Numbered from the stretch's first letter, positions 17,547 to 26,029 are shown. The stretch: DNA of 36,154 nt from Opitutales bacterium (GCA_017531845.1 JAFXKI010000002.1:1-36154), one strand, 5' to 3'. Translations and numbers: made by a program. The notes: generated by a model not told the origin, from the letters alone.

Positions 17547-17670
17547 CCCGTCGCGGGAACGTAATTCGTTCTTGCACTCTCAGGCGGGAAAGGCGAAACT
17601 CTAACACGCGTGCAGACGCGATTCCGCAACCGCTCGCGATACTTTTTTAAACAAAACTACCCACAAACTT

Positions 17671-18786
17671 ATGTCCTCAGCAAAAGACACTAAATACAAC
17701 GTTCCCGCTATCGCGGCACAATTCGCCATTTACGGCGACTTCGTCGACGCGTTCCCGTACGGAAGCGGACACATTAACGACACGTTTTGCGCCGTGTTTG
17801 ACCAAGGCGCCTGCCGCGTGCGCTACATCATTCAGCGCGTTAATTCCTACATTTTCAAAAATCCGGAAGGATTGATGGAAAACGTCGCGCGTATTTGCCG
17901 CCACTCGTTTGATAAGCTTAAAGCCAACAACGCGCCCGACGCCTCCCGCCGCACGCTCACGCTCATCCCGACCAAAGCCGGCAAGGATTGGTATGTTGAC
18001 GCGGAAGGCAATGTCTGGCGTTGCTACATTTTCATCGAACGCGCCCGCGGCTACGATGTGATCGAAACAACGGAGCAGGCGTTCCAGGCGGCTCGCGCTT
18101 TCGGAAACTTCCAAAAACTTCTCGTCGATATTCCGGGCGGACGCCTCGTCGAAACCATTCCGGATTTCCACAACACGCGCAAACGCTTTGAAACTTTCCA
18201 AAAATCGCTCGCCGCCGACGTGAAAAACCGCGCCGCCGGCGTCAAAAAGGAAATCGACTTCATCCTCGCGCGCGAAGCGGATTGTTCCGTTGTGCTCGAC
18301 GCGATGGCGAAGGGCGAAATTCCCGAACGCATTGCGCACCAGGACACGAAGCTGAACAACGTGCTCATCGATGACTACACGCTTGAAGGCATTTGCGTTA
18401 TTGACCTCGACACGTCGATGCCGGGTTCCGCGCTTTACGACTTCGGCGACATGGTGCGTACTTCGACTTCGCCCGCCAAGGAAGACGAAGTTGATTTGTC
18501 CAAAGTCGCTATGCAGTTCCAATATTTTGAAGCACTCGCGAAAGGCTACATCAGCTCCGCCGGTGATTTCCTCAACGCCAAGGAACGCGAATTGCTCCCG
18601 TTCTCGGGCAAGCTTCTCACGCTCGAATGCGGAATGCGCTTCCTCACGGACTATCTCGACGGCGACTTGTATTTCAAAACGGCGCGTCCGGATCACAACC
18701 TCGATCGCTGCCGCACGCAGTTCCGCCTCGTCGAATGCATCGAAGAACAAATGGACGCGATGAACGCGCTCGTCGCTTCGCTGTAA
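17671..18786 (+). CDS. nahK: N-acetylhexosamine 1-kinase-like phosphotransferase
   Basis: The 371-residue protein has the aminoglycoside-phosphotransferase/choline-kinase fold. Asp225 in AHQDTKLNNVLID is the catalytic base, Asn230 and Asp245 (ICVIDLDTSMPG) bind Mg-ATP, and FPYGSGHINDTF near residue 30 is the glycine-rich start shared with NahK. NahK phosphorylates GalNAc or GlcNAc at C1, feeding the Leloir-like lacto-N-biose route. A GH109-type glycosidase gene follows 181 bases downstream, so GalNAc is the likely substrate. Other sugars or choline-like substrates are possible. Codons are strongly C-ending, suggesting high expression, and the octamer occurs only near the start (17700, 17750). 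Confidence 0.8.
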   Translation: MSSAKDTKYNVPAIAAQFAIYGDFVDAFPYGSGHINDTFCAVFDQGACRVRYIIQRVNSYIFKNPEGLMENVARICRHSFDKLKANNAPDASRRTLTLIPTKAGKDWYVDAEGNVWRCYIFIERARGYDVIETTEQAFQAARAFGNFQKLLVDIPGGRLVETIPDFHNTRKRFETFQKSLAADVKNRAAGVKKEIDFILAREADCSVVLDAMAKGEIPERIAHQDTKLNNVLIDDYTLEGICVIDLDTSMPGSALYDFGDMVRTSTSPAKEDEVDLSKVAMQFQYFEALAKGYISSAGDFLNAKERELLPFSGKLLTLECGMRFLTDYLDGDLYFKTARPDHNLDRCRTQFRLVECIEEQMDAMNALVASL

Positions 18787-18825
18787 AAGGGACTGAAGGT
18801 TAAAGAGAACCGGAGACGAGAGACC

Positions 18826-18866
18826 AACGACCCGGGAATCACCGCGTTCCCGGTCGTTCGTTTCTT
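18826..18866 (+). terminator. Terminator hairpin after the amino-sugar kinase gene
   Basis: AACGACCCGGGAA (18826-18838) pairs with TTCCCGGTCGTT (18847-18858), with one bulged base, and T-rich sequence follows. An octamer copy (18845) lies across the loop and right arm. The T-run is weak, so partial read-through into the GH109 gene is likely. Confidence 0.55.
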
Positions 18867-18967
18867 TGAGCTTTTATCTTCGTATCTTTCACCTTTACGT
18901 CCGTTTGAATTTTTGAGATTATTTCCTGAAGAACTTTTACTTTTTTCCAAAAAACGAGATATAACTA

Positions 18968-20467
18968 ATGAAAAAACTAAACTACTTGCTGGCTGCAGCC
19001 TGTGTCGTGTTTACCCTGACCGGCTGCCCCGAACCGACCCCGGAATCGACGAAGAGCGATGACGGCATGAACTGGCAGTTCAAAGCGAAGTGGACTCGCG
19101 ATAAAGACGGCGTCATTCGCACGACCGTTCCCGCCCGTCCCGCCGGACAAAAACACGTGCTTGAGCTCAAGACCCCGAAATTGGACGTCGTCCGTGTCGG
19201 TTTCGTCGGCTTGGGGATGCGCGGTCCCGGTGCGGTCGATCGCTTTTTGGCGATGAAAGATGTCGGCTTGAATGTCGAAATCGTTGCGCTTTGCGATTAT
19301 GTGAAGGAACGCGCGGAAGGGCAGAACAATAAGCTTATCAATAAAGGTCTCAAACCGGCGGCAATTTACAGCGGGGAAGACGGCTACAAAGCTCTTTGCG
19401 AACGCGATGATATCGACTTGGTTTACATCGCAACCGACTGGAATCACCACGTTCCCGTCGCTCTCTACGCAATGGAAAAAGGCAAGCACGCCGCGATTGA
19501 AGTCCCGTCCGCGATGAGCATTCAGGACTGCTGGGATCTCATCAATATGTCGGAACGCACGCGCAAACATTGCGTTCAGCTCGAAAACTGCTGCTACGAC
19601 TTCTTCGAACTCAACACGCTCAATATGGCTAAAAAAGGTGTGTTCGGCGAAGTTATCCGAGGCGAAGGCGCTTATATTCACGACTTGAGCGACTTCTGGA
19701 ATTATTACTGGAAAAAAGACGCGAACGACAAGCTCGGCTGGCGTTTGGAATACAACCGCACGCACCGCGGCGACGTCTATGCGACGCACGGTCTCGGTCC
19801 CGTCTGCCAAGTGATGGATATTCACCGCGGCGACCGCCTTACCACGCTCGTTGCGATGGACACGGATTCCTTCATCGGAAAGCAACTCGTTGAAAAAGCC
19901 ACCGGCGAAAAGTGCACTCACTTTGAAAACGGCGACCACACGACGACGCTCATGCGCACCGCTAAGGGAAAAGTCATCGAAATTCAGCACAACGTCATGA
20001 CGCCGCAGCCCTACAACCGCAAATATCAGGTTACGGGAACGAGCGGCTTCGCAAACAAATATCCGGTTCAGGGCTATGCTGTTCAGGGGAAAACTTCCGC
20101 TGTCGAAGGCATTCCGAATCACGAAAACCTGAATGCTCACGGATTCCTCCCGGCAGATGCACAGCAGGCTCTTGTTCAGAAGTACACACACCCGCTCATT
20201 CTCGAAATCGGAGAAAAGGCGAAAAAAGTCGGCGGTCACGGCGGTATGGACTTCATGATGGACTACCGCATGGTTTACTGCCTCCAAAACGGTTTGCCGA
20301 TGGACATGGACGTTTACGACCTTGCGGAATGGAGTTGCCTCGCAGAACTCGGCTACATTTCCATGAGCAACGGTTGCGCTCCCGTCGAAGTGCCCGACTT
20401 CACGCGCGGACACTGGAACGACATCCAGGGCTACAAAATGTATAAAACCGAAGATACCTGGTATTAA
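18968..20467 (+). CDS. GH109-type alpha-N-acetylgalactosaminidase lipoprotein (Gfo/Idh/MocA fold)
   Basis: This 499-residue protein starts with a lipoprotein signal (MKKLNYLLAAACVVFTLTGC; Cys20), so it is tethered to the envelope. An NAD-binding Rossmann domain follows (VGFVGLGMRG near 77-86; EVPSAMSIQDCW). The C-terminal half has GHGGMDFMMDYRMVY and VPDFTRGHW, close to GH109 enzymes, which remove terminal alpha-GalNAc by an NAD-dependent elimination mechanism. Mucin O-glycans or blood-group A glycans are plausible substrates. An oxidoreductase acting on free sugars is the alternative, but the secretion signal and the kinase upstream favour glycan release. A bidirectional terminator follows. 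Confidence 0.85.
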   Translation: MKKLNYLLAAACVVFTLTGCPEPTPESTKSDDGMNWQFKAKWTRDKDGVIRTTVPARPAGQKHVLELKTPKLDVVRVGFVGLGMRGPGAVDRFLAMKDVGLNVEIVALCDYVKERAEGQNNKLINKGLKPAAIYSGEDGYKALCERDDIDLVYIATDWNHHVPVALYAMEKGKHAAIEVPSAMSIQDCWDLINMSERTRKHCVQLENCCYDFFELNTLNMAKKGVFGEVIRGEGAYIHDLSDFWNYYWKKDANDKLGWRLEYNRTHRGDVYATHGLGPVCQVMDIHRGDRLTTLVAMDTDSFIGKQLVEKATGEKCTHFENGDHTTTLMRTAKGKVIEIQHNVMTPQPYNRKYQVTGTSGFANKYPVQGYAVQGKTSAVEGIPNHENLNAHGFLPADAQQALVQKYTHPLILEIGEKAKKVGGHGGMDFMMDYRMVYCLQNGLPMDMDVYDLAEWSCLAELGYISMSNGCAPVEVPDFTRGHWNDIQGYKMYKTEDTWY

Positions 20468-20488
20468 TCCGAAATCTTCGATTTAAGA

Positions 20489-20540
20489 AAAAGCGTTCCC
20501 GCGCGGCAAAAGCCGTTTCAGCGGGAACGCTTTTTTTATC
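20489..20540. terminator. Bidirectional terminator between GH109 and ribD
   Basis: AAAAAGCGTTCCCGC pairs with GCGGGAACGCTTTTT around an inner CGGC-AAAA-GCCG hairpin. A-runs and T-runs flank it, so it can stop both the plus-strand GH109 gene and the convergent minus-strand ribD. It contains the octamer at 20494 and 20522. It is nearly identical to the terminator after rpoD. Confidence 0.92.
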
Positions 20541-20570
20541 GTTTCTGAAATTGGCAAAAGCCGGATAGGA

Positions 20571-21683
20571 TTACTGCAATTTTCCTTCGATGAGAAAATC
20601 GTCTCCGAGGCGGGAAATGTGTGTTTCGGAAAGCGTTCGCGCGTCTGCAAGTTTTTCGAGCGGGCATCCGTCAAACGCCGGACGGGCGGCGGCATCACCG
20701 AAGATTTTCGGCGCGATATAAGCGTAAAGGTAATTCGCCTGTCGCGCGCCAAGAAGCCCGCCGAGCAATTTCGCACCGGCTTCAAAAAGCACGCCACAAA
20801 GATTTTTTTCCGCAAGGCGAGAACGGAATTCCTGCCAAAAAAACTCCGCAGAAAGTTGCCACACGGAGACATTTCTCGTCGCCAACTCTTCCTCATAAGC
20901 GGGAGAAATTTGAGCTATTGTTACCAAAATCGTCGAACTTCTGAACTCGTCGTTAAAAACTTTCAGCACATCTATTTTTTCGAGCGTCCGAAGGCGGCGA
21001 TCGAAGATAAAGCGGACAGGGCAGGTTGCCGCTTCACCGGGAACGCGTGCCGTTAGCGACGGGTTGTCGGCAAGCACCGTTCCCGAGCCGGTTGCGATTG
21101 CGGGAAAATAGCGCCGCAAGCGCATGACATCCGCGCGGGCTTCGCTACCCGTAATCCACTGCGATTCGTCGTGGCGCGTGGCGGTATGTCCGTCGAGAGT
21201 CATTGCCGTTTTCAGGGCGAAAAGCGGCGTTCCCGTTGTAATAAAGTGGTTAAAAACGGGATTAAGCCGCGAGCACTCTTCGGCGAGCACCCCGGATAAA
21301 GTTTCAATTCCGGCGGCTTGCAAAATACGGATTCCAGAACCGGCGTGATTAGGGTTCGGGTCGATTGCTCCGACAACTACGCGTGAAATCCCCGCTGCGA
21401 TTATCGCATCCGTGCAAGCTCCGGTTCTGCCGTGTGTGGAGCAGGGTTCCAGCGTAACATAGAGAGTTGCGCCGCGAGCGGGAGGGCGACCGAGTGCGCT
21501 CAGCGCGTTGCGCTCGGCGTGAGGCGTTCCCGCACGCGCGTGGTAGCCTTCGGCAACAATTTTCCCGTTTTCGACAATGACGGCTCCGACCATCGGATTC
21601 GGGTGCGTTCCGCCGTTCCCGCGCCGGGCGAGCGCAATCGCGCGCCGCATGAAAGAAATGTCTTCTGCCGAAAAAGAATTCAC
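20571..21683 (-). CDS. ribD: Bifunctional riboflavin deaminase/reductase RibD
   Basis: The protein deaminates and then reduces the pyrimidine intermediate of riboflavin synthesis. The N-terminal deaminase has GTHPNPMVGAVIV, GTPHAERNAL with the catalytic HAE, and EPCSTHGRTGACTDAI with zinc Cys residues. The C-terminal reductase begins near KTAMTLDGHTATRHDESQWITG and contains FEAGAKLLGGLL. The frame stays open to ATG 21758, but that part overlaps the upstream thioredoxin-like gene. GTG 21683 (VNSFSAEDISFMRRAI) or TTG 21692 fits family N-termini better. The gene is isolated from other rib genes. Four octamers lie in the coding region (21038, 21228, 21525, 21614) along with a fifth at 21078. Confidence 0.9.
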   Translation of the reverse strand: MNSFSAEDISFMRRAIALARRGNGGTHPNPMVGAVIVENGKIVAEGYHARAGTPHAERNALSALGRPPARGATLYVTLEPCSTHGRTGACTDAIIAAGISRVVVGAIDPNPNHAGSGIRILQAAGIETLSGVLAEECSRLNPVFNHFITTGTPLFALKTAMTLDGHTATRHDESQWITGSEARADVMRLRRYFPAIATGSGTVLADNPSLTARVPGEAATCPVRFIFDRRLRTLEKIDVLKVFNDEFRSSTILVTIAQISPAYEEELATRNVSVWQLSAEFFWQEFRSRLAEKNLCGVLFEAGAKLLGGLLGARQANYLYAYIAPKIFGDAAARPAFDGCPLEKLADARTLSETHISRLGDDFLIEGKLQ

Positions 21684-21702
21684 ACTATCCAACGCAACCG
21701 GA

Positions 21703-22269
21703 TTATTTTTCGGTGTTTTCTTTAAGCCAGCGATCCATTTTGGCGCGCAGCTCTTCATGCAAACGGGAATCTTCTTTTTCCTTAGTGTTCGCTCCGCTAA
21801 TGGTAGTAAAAGCTTTCCCGTCCGGCGTCAACACGTGGAGACAGGGATAGCCGCGTGCTTTCGGCGCCCCGTTTTCTTTTTCAAAAGGAGCTGCGAGCCA
21901 CGGCATTTTGGCGGATTTGGCATATTTTTGCATTTGTTTTTCCGTTTTGTCCCCGCTCACAAAAACAACTTCGAAATCCTTTTTGTTTTTTTTGTAAAAT
22001 TTTATAAGTTGCGGTGTGAATTTATGACAGTATCCGCACCAATTCGCCGAGTGATAAATTCCGACAAATTTCCCTTCGAGCTTTTTGAGGGTGTTTTTGT
22101 TTGCCGCGCTTGATTTTTGAGAGGCTTTAGCAAGCAAACCTTCAGGAAACATTTTCTCCCAAGCGGATTCTTTTACCGCGTTCTCGGCGGCTTCTTGCGA
22201 AAATGCAGGAACGGGGCAGAATGCAAAAGCTCCGGTGCAGAGAGAGAGTAAAAGGAGGATTTTTTTCAT
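21703..22269 (-). CDS. Secreted thioredoxin-like protein (WCGYC)
   Basis: The 188-residue protein has a Sec signal peptide (MKKILLLLSLCTGAFAFCPV) and a thioredoxin-fold domain with VGIYHSANWCGYCHKFTPQL, a CxxC active site of the nucleoredoxin/TlpA type. The later YPCLHVLTPDGK segment corresponds to the cis-Pro region. It is likely a periplasmic or outer-membrane thiol reductase or redox-linked protein. ATG 22269 is chosen because it begins the signal peptide; the longer frame from 22305 adds twelve unlikely residues. Its stop precedes the likely ribD start by only 11-20 bases, so the two genes are probably cotranscribed. The substrate is unknown. Confidence 0.78.
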   Translation of the reverse strand: MKKILLLLSLCTGAFAFCPVPAFSQEAAENAVKESAWEKMFPEGLLAKASQKSSAANKNTLKKLEGKFVGIYHSANWCGYCHKFTPQLIKFYKKNKKDFEVVFVSGDKTEKQMQKYAKSAKMPWLAAPFEKENGAPKARGYPCLHVLTPDGKAFTTISGANTKEKEDSRLHEELRAKMDRWLKENTEK

Positions 22270-22391
22270 GCAGGTGATTTTTCCCCGTGCCATGAATCTT
22301 GGCAAACACGAAATTTCTCCGGCAAATTTCTGTTGTTTTTTAAGCGTTCGTTCTTTAGTGTTTGGGACTTTAAGTTTTACTCAAAAGCCTT

Positions 22392-24170
22392 ATGTCAAAA
22401 TCAACCTCACTCTATAACAAATACCTGCTCTTTATCGCAGGACTCGGCGGATTGCTCTACGGGATCGACGTCGGCGTTATTGCCGGTGCGCTTCCGTATC
22501 TGCAGGCGACGACGGACTACACGCCCGGCCAGCTCTCGACGGTGGTCGCGGCGGTTTTGCTCGGCTCGGTGCTTTCCTCGCTTTTTGCGGGAGCGCTTTC
22601 CGATTTGTTCGGGCGCAAAAAAGTGATGCTCCTCGCGGGCGTCTGCTTCGTGCTTTCCGTTCCGGTGATTTGCTCGCCGTTCGGTTTTGAAGCACTCGTT
22701 CTCGGGCGTATTCTCCAAGGCGCGGCTGCCGGGCTCATCGGCGTTGTCGTTCCGCTTTATCTTGCGGAATGCCTCACGGCGGACAAGCGTGGCTTCGGCA
22801 CGGGAATGTTCCAGTTCATGCTCACGGTCGGACTCGTTTTCGCGGCGGTCGCCGGGATTATTTGTGCGGAATACGTGGACGGAGTTGAAACGGCGGAATA
22901 CGCGACGGTCGCGGATAAAGCGTCGGCGATTTTCGCTGCGAAAGACTTGGCATGGCGCGCTATTTTCTGGATTTGTGCAATCCCGGGCGTGATCTTCACC
23001 GTCGGCGCACTTTTCATTTCCGAATCTGCCCGTTGGCTCTACGGCAAGGGTAAAACGGAAGCCGCTCTTAAGGCTCTTGAGCGTTCCCGCGGTCCGGAAC
23101 AGGCGAAAATCGAACTCGCCGGGATGGGCGCAGACAAGGCGGAAGAAACTTCCGTCGCCGAAGAAGCCGACAAGCCGAAGGATTCTCTTTTCCAGAAAAA
23201 ATACATTGTCCCGTTCGTTCTCGCCGTCGTTATTCTCGCCTGCAATCAGGCAACGGGCGTGAACTCCGTGCTCGCTTACATTGTTGACGTGCTCAAGCAG
23301 GCCGGGCTCGAAGGCTCGCTCGCGAATCAGGGCGACCTCGTCGTTAAGATTCTGAACATGGTCATGACGATTTTCGCCATGATTCTTGTTGACCGCAAGG
23401 GGCGCAAGTTCCTCCTCACACTCGGGACTTCCGGAATTATCGTCGGTTTGCTCGGCGTTGCGTGCCTTTTCCTCAATTCGGAACGCAAGATGGTCGACTG
23501 CTCCGAAAAGTTCCGCTTCAGCTCCGTCACGAAGCTTGAAACGACGGTAAACGCCGAAGGTAAGGAAGTTTCGGAAAATGTGGTTTACGAAGCCGATATG
23601 CCGCTCCCGGCTCCGGTTCTCGCAAAAATTGCCAAGCTCGACGACGTTAAGGACTTCCAAGTCAAAATCGTTTACACGCAAGGCGAAGAAAAAGTCATCA
23701 AGACGATTATCGCCAAGCAGGATTCGCCGGTTGAAGACATCACGTTCAAGGTGAAGCAAACGAAGAATGACGAAGGCACGGAAGTGCTTCCCTTTAATGT
23801 GGAATCCATCGAAGTCGGACCGCTCCCGAGCGCGCTCAACGGCTGGCTCGTTACGTTCTTCTTCGCGATCTTCATTGCGTCGTTCGCGGTCGGACCGGGC
23901 GTTTGCGTTTGGCTTGCGCTCTCCGAACTTATGCCGAACCGCATCCGCGCGATGGGGATGTCGATTGCGCTTCTGATCAACCAAGGGGTTTCCACTGTTA
24001 TCGCGGGAACGTTCCTCCCGGTTGTCGGCAACTTCGGCTATTCGACAATCTTCTTCTTCTGCGCGGGCTGCACGGTGATTTACTGGATTACCGCCGTGTT
24101 CTTCCTGCCGGAAACGAAGGGACGTACGCTCGAAGAAATCGAAGCCTACTTCGAAGGCAAAAAGAAATAA
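22392..24170 (+). CDS. MFS sugar porter with a ~120-residue periplasmic insertion
   Basis: This 592-residue protein is a sugar porter: GRKK after TM2, a PLYLAE segment near 121-126, and PETKGRTLEEIEAYF at the C-terminus. Sugar porters usually have about 460-500 residues. The extra length lies between TM9 (about 342-361) and TM10 (about 483-502), a non-hydrophobic stretch from 362 to 482 that the topology places in the periplasm. It includes two Lys-rich beta-like strands (FQVKIVYTQGEEKV, TFKVKQTKNDEGTE). The gene is in C-ending codons like the kinase and GH109 genes, which suggests that it imports the released amino sugar by H+ symport. Substrate assignment is inference. Confidence 0.85.
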   Translation: MSKSTSLYNKYLLFIAGLGGLLYGIDVGVIAGALPYLQATTDYTPGQLSTVVAAVLLGSVLSSLFAGALSDLFGRKKVMLLAGVCFVLSVPVICSPFGFEALVLGRILQGAAAGLIGVVVPLYLAECLTADKRGFGTGMFQFMLTVGLVFAAVAGIICAEYVDGVETAEYATVADKASAIFAAKDLAWRAIFWICAIPGVIFTVGALFISESARWLYGKGKTEAALKALERSRGPEQAKIELAGMGADKAEETSVAEEADKPKDSLFQKKYIVPFVLAVVILACNQATGVNSVLAYIVDVLKQAGLEGSLANQGDLVVKILNMVMTIFAMILVDRKGRKFLLTLGTSGIIVGLLGVACLFLNSERKMVDCSEKFRFSSVTKLETTVNAEGKEVSENVVYEADMPLPAPVLAKIAKLDDVKDFQVKIVYTQGEEKVIKTIIAKQDSPVEDITFKVKQTKNDEGTEVLPFNVESIEVGPLPSALNGWLVTFFFAIFIASFAVGPGVCVWLALSELMPNRIRAMGMSIALLINQGVSTVIAGTFLPVVGNFGYSTIFFFCAGCTVIYWITAVFFLPETKGRTLEEIEAYFEGKKK

Positions 24171-24189
24171 GCGCATTGTGCGTTTTTCA

Positions 24190-24232
24190 AAAAAAGCGTT
24201 CCCGTGGCGAAAGTCGCGGGAACGCTTTTTTT
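24190..24232 (+). terminator. Terminator after the MFS porter gene, octamer pair
   Basis: AAAAAAGCGTTCCCG pairs with CGGGAACGCTTTTTT, with a short inner stem-loop, followed by a T-run. The octamers are at 24197 and 24217. It separates the porter gene from the ECF sigma operon. Confidence 0.92.
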
Positions 24233-24301
24233 GTTTTTGTGAAACATTTGCGTTCTTTGAGCGTTTATTCTTCACTATACGAAACCCGATAAAAATAAAA
24301 A

Positions 24302-24859
24302 ATGCTGCCCGATCAAATAAACGACCCGGATTCCTTTCGGATGAGTCTTATTGCGGGCGGAGATTTTTCGGCAATGCGGGAATTGGTTGAACGCTGGCAA
24401 AAACCGCTAATCAATTTTTTTTACCGATCCGTAAACTCTGTTCATACGGCGGAAGATTTGGCGCAAGCGACATTTGTTAAAATTTTTAAAAATGCGGGAA
24501 CGTATGAAGCAAAGGCAAAGTTCCCCACATGGCTTTTCTGTGTCGCGCGTTCGGTTTTGATCAGCAATTTTCGCAAAGAATCCGTGCGACCCATTGCTTT
24601 TGCCGCTCCGGAAGATTTGGCGAACATCGGAACCTCGGGCGAGGACGGGCGCGTAGCCGAACTTGAGCAGGCCTTTTCCGAAGCCGTAAAAACGCTTCCG
24701 GAAAAGCACCGATCGGCAATACTTTTACTGTGTCAGCAGGGGCTTTCCTATGAAGAAATTGCCAATGTGATGGATGCAAGCGTTCCGAACGTAAAAACTT
24801 GGATTTTCCGGGCGCGGCAAGTTTTGAGAGAGCGCCTTTCGGTGTTTATTGAAAAATAA
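24302..24859 (+). CDS. ECF-family RNA polymerase sigma factor
   Basis: This 185-residue sigma factor has only regions 2 and 4. Region 2 includes SVHTAEDLAQATFVKIFKNA and FPTWLFCVARSVLISNFRKE; region 4 includes LPEKHRSAILLLCQQGLSYE and DASVPNVKTWIFRARQVLRE with the -35-binding helix. ECF factors switch on stress genes when an anti-sigma protein lets them go. The gene 50 bases downstream encodes a small membrane protein that looks like that partner, and a Cys/His-rich secreted protein and an LTxxQ-like protein follow. A metal- or envelope-stress regulon is inferred, with CnrYXH as the closest known layout. Confidence 0.85.
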   Translation: MLPDQINDPDSFRMSLIAGGDFSAMRELVERWQKPLINFFYRSVNSVHTAEDLAQATFVKIFKNAGTYEAKAKFPTWLFCVARSVLISNFRKESVRPIAFAAPEDLANIGTSGEDGRVAELEQAFSEAVKTLPEKHRSAILLLCQQGLSYEEIANVMDASVPNVKTWIFRARQVLRERLSVFIEK

Positions 24860-24909
24860 TTTTTTGTTCTGAAACTTTTTGAAAAAGTTTTCGTTTACAT
24901 ATTTGTCGC

Positions 24910-25416
24910 ATGAATAAGAAACTTATAGAGGCTCAAAAAAATGCCGAAGACGTGAAGCTTGCGGAAATGCCGCTTGAGCCGTCTGCGGATTTTACGCGCC
25001 GGGTTTTAGAAGCTTGCGCAGGCAATTATGTTGAGCGGAAATTGTGTGAAATGCCGATTGAACCGTCGGCAGATTTTACCCGAAACGTGATGGCGGAAAT
25101 TACAGTGGAAGCACCGACGCTGATTGCGTTCCCGTTGCGCTTCAAAAGAGCAATGCGCGTTTTACGTTTTTCCGCAGCGGGCATCGTTGCACTTGCGAGT
25201 ATCGGTATTTTCTTTTCATTCTCGGGAACGCACCCGAAAAATTCGCTAAACGAACAGATTGCAAGCGTTTTGGATTCCGATCCCGAGCTCGCTGAAATGG
25301 TTTCCGCCGATGATGAATTTTCCTTCAATGAACTTTTGGCGGTCTCGCAATTACTGACAACATTAAATAAAAATTCCGAACAAGCCTCCGATTTTTTTGC
25401 ATACTATGAAAACTAA
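24910..25416 (+). CDS. Putative anti-sigma factor with a duplicated N-terminal motif
   Basis: The 168-residue protein is not recognised by family, but its position behind an ECF factor and its single membrane helix (about 87-104, FSAAGIVALASIGIFFSF) suit an anti-sigma factor. The cytosolic part holds an internal duplication: residues 16-35 (KLAEMPLEPSADFTRRVLEA) and 44-63 (KLCEMPIEPSADFTRNVMAE) are nearly the same. This may be two sigma-binding elements. No ZAS zinc motif is present. The last ~60 residues are acidic and would face the periplasm. Its stop overlaps the start of the next gene by 11 bases. Confidence 0.6.
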   Translation: MNKKLIEAQKNAEDVKLAEMPLEPSADFTRRVLEACAGNYVERKLCEMPIEPSADFTRNVMAEITVEAPTLIAFPLRFKRAMRVLRFSAAGIVALASIGIFFSFSGTHPKNSLNEQIASVLDSDPELAEMVSADDEFSFNELLAVSQLLTTLNKNSEQASDFFAYYEN

Positions 25417-26029
25417 AATCACAGCCGTTCTCGCGCTTCTCGTTTCGTCCGTTTTTGCTTTTGCACAAGCGGCGGCGGAAGCTCCGACCGTAACACCCGC
25501 CGCTCCGGAAGCGCAGGTTTGTCCTGCCCAACCGAAGAAATGCCCGAAAGCGCGTCCGCAAATTTCTCAGGAAATGCGCGAAGCTTTCGTTCAGCGCATT
25601 CTTCTTTCGCTCAGCGAAGAAGATTTGTCGAAGCTCGCCGAAAAAGTTGCCGCCGTTCAAAAAATGACGCCGGAACAAAAGGCGGAAGCTCTCAAGGCGC
25701 TTCCGAAGCCGGAATTCCGCCCGAATCCGAAGATGAAAAAACACTTTTTCCGCGGGCATTGCGGACCGAAGCATTGCAAGCCGATGCCGCGTTGTGCTCA
25801 TCGCGGTAAGCCGGCACCGAAATGCTGCGGCATGAAGTGCGCTCCCGCTCTGAAGTGCCACATGAAAAAGTGCGGCAAGCCGCATCCGAAAATGAAAAAG
25901 CACCCGCGTCACGTTCGTCGCGGACCGGGAATCAAATCCTGCTGCGGCGCGAACTTCCCGGGTCAGCCGGCGCAGCCCGCGCAACCGGTTGCGGCTCCGG
26001 AAACGGAAGCGGCTCCCGTCTCCGAATAG
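25406..26029 (+). CDS. Secreted Cys/His/Lys-rich protein, probable metal binder
   Basis: The 207-residue protein has a Sec signal peptide (MKTKITAVLALLVSSVFAFA) and an Ala/Pro-rich stretch, followed by a helical region with MTPEQKAEALKAL. The second half is basic and contains most of twelve Cys with many His and Met residues (HCGPKHCKPMPRCAH, CCGMKCAPALKCHMKKCG). This composition suggests binding of a soft metal such as copper. ATG 25406 overlaps the stop of the anti-sigma-like gene (TTG 25397 is the alternative), implying translational coupling. The metal, if any, is unknown. A terminator follows at 26064. Confidence 0.6.
   Translation: MKTKITAVLALLVSSVFAFAQAAAEAPTVTPAAPEAQVCPAQPKKCPKARPQISQEMREAFVQRILLSLSEEDLSKLAEKVAAVQKMTPEQKAEALKALPKPEFRPNPKMKKHFFRGHCGPKHCKPMPRCAHRGKPAPKCCGMKCAPALKCHMKKCGKPHPKMKKHPRHVRRGPGIKSCCGANFPGQPAQPAQPVAAPETEAAPVSE

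Noticed and set aside
17677..18750. A 357-codon minus-strand open frame opposite the amino-sugar kinase
   Set aside because: It is antisense to a gene with an intact kinase motif; strongly C-ending codons create long open mirror frames.
18977..20413. A 478-codon minus-strand open frame opposite the GH109 gene
   Set aside because: It is antisense to a recognised lipoprotein enzyme and encodes a low-complexity Val/Phe/Arg protein.
22407..24275. A 622-codon open frame on the minus strand, longer than the porter gene opposite it
   Set aside because: The protein is Arg/Glu/Asn-rich with no domain, mirrors the codon bias of the plus-strand gene, and overlaps a clear MFS porter with membrane helices.
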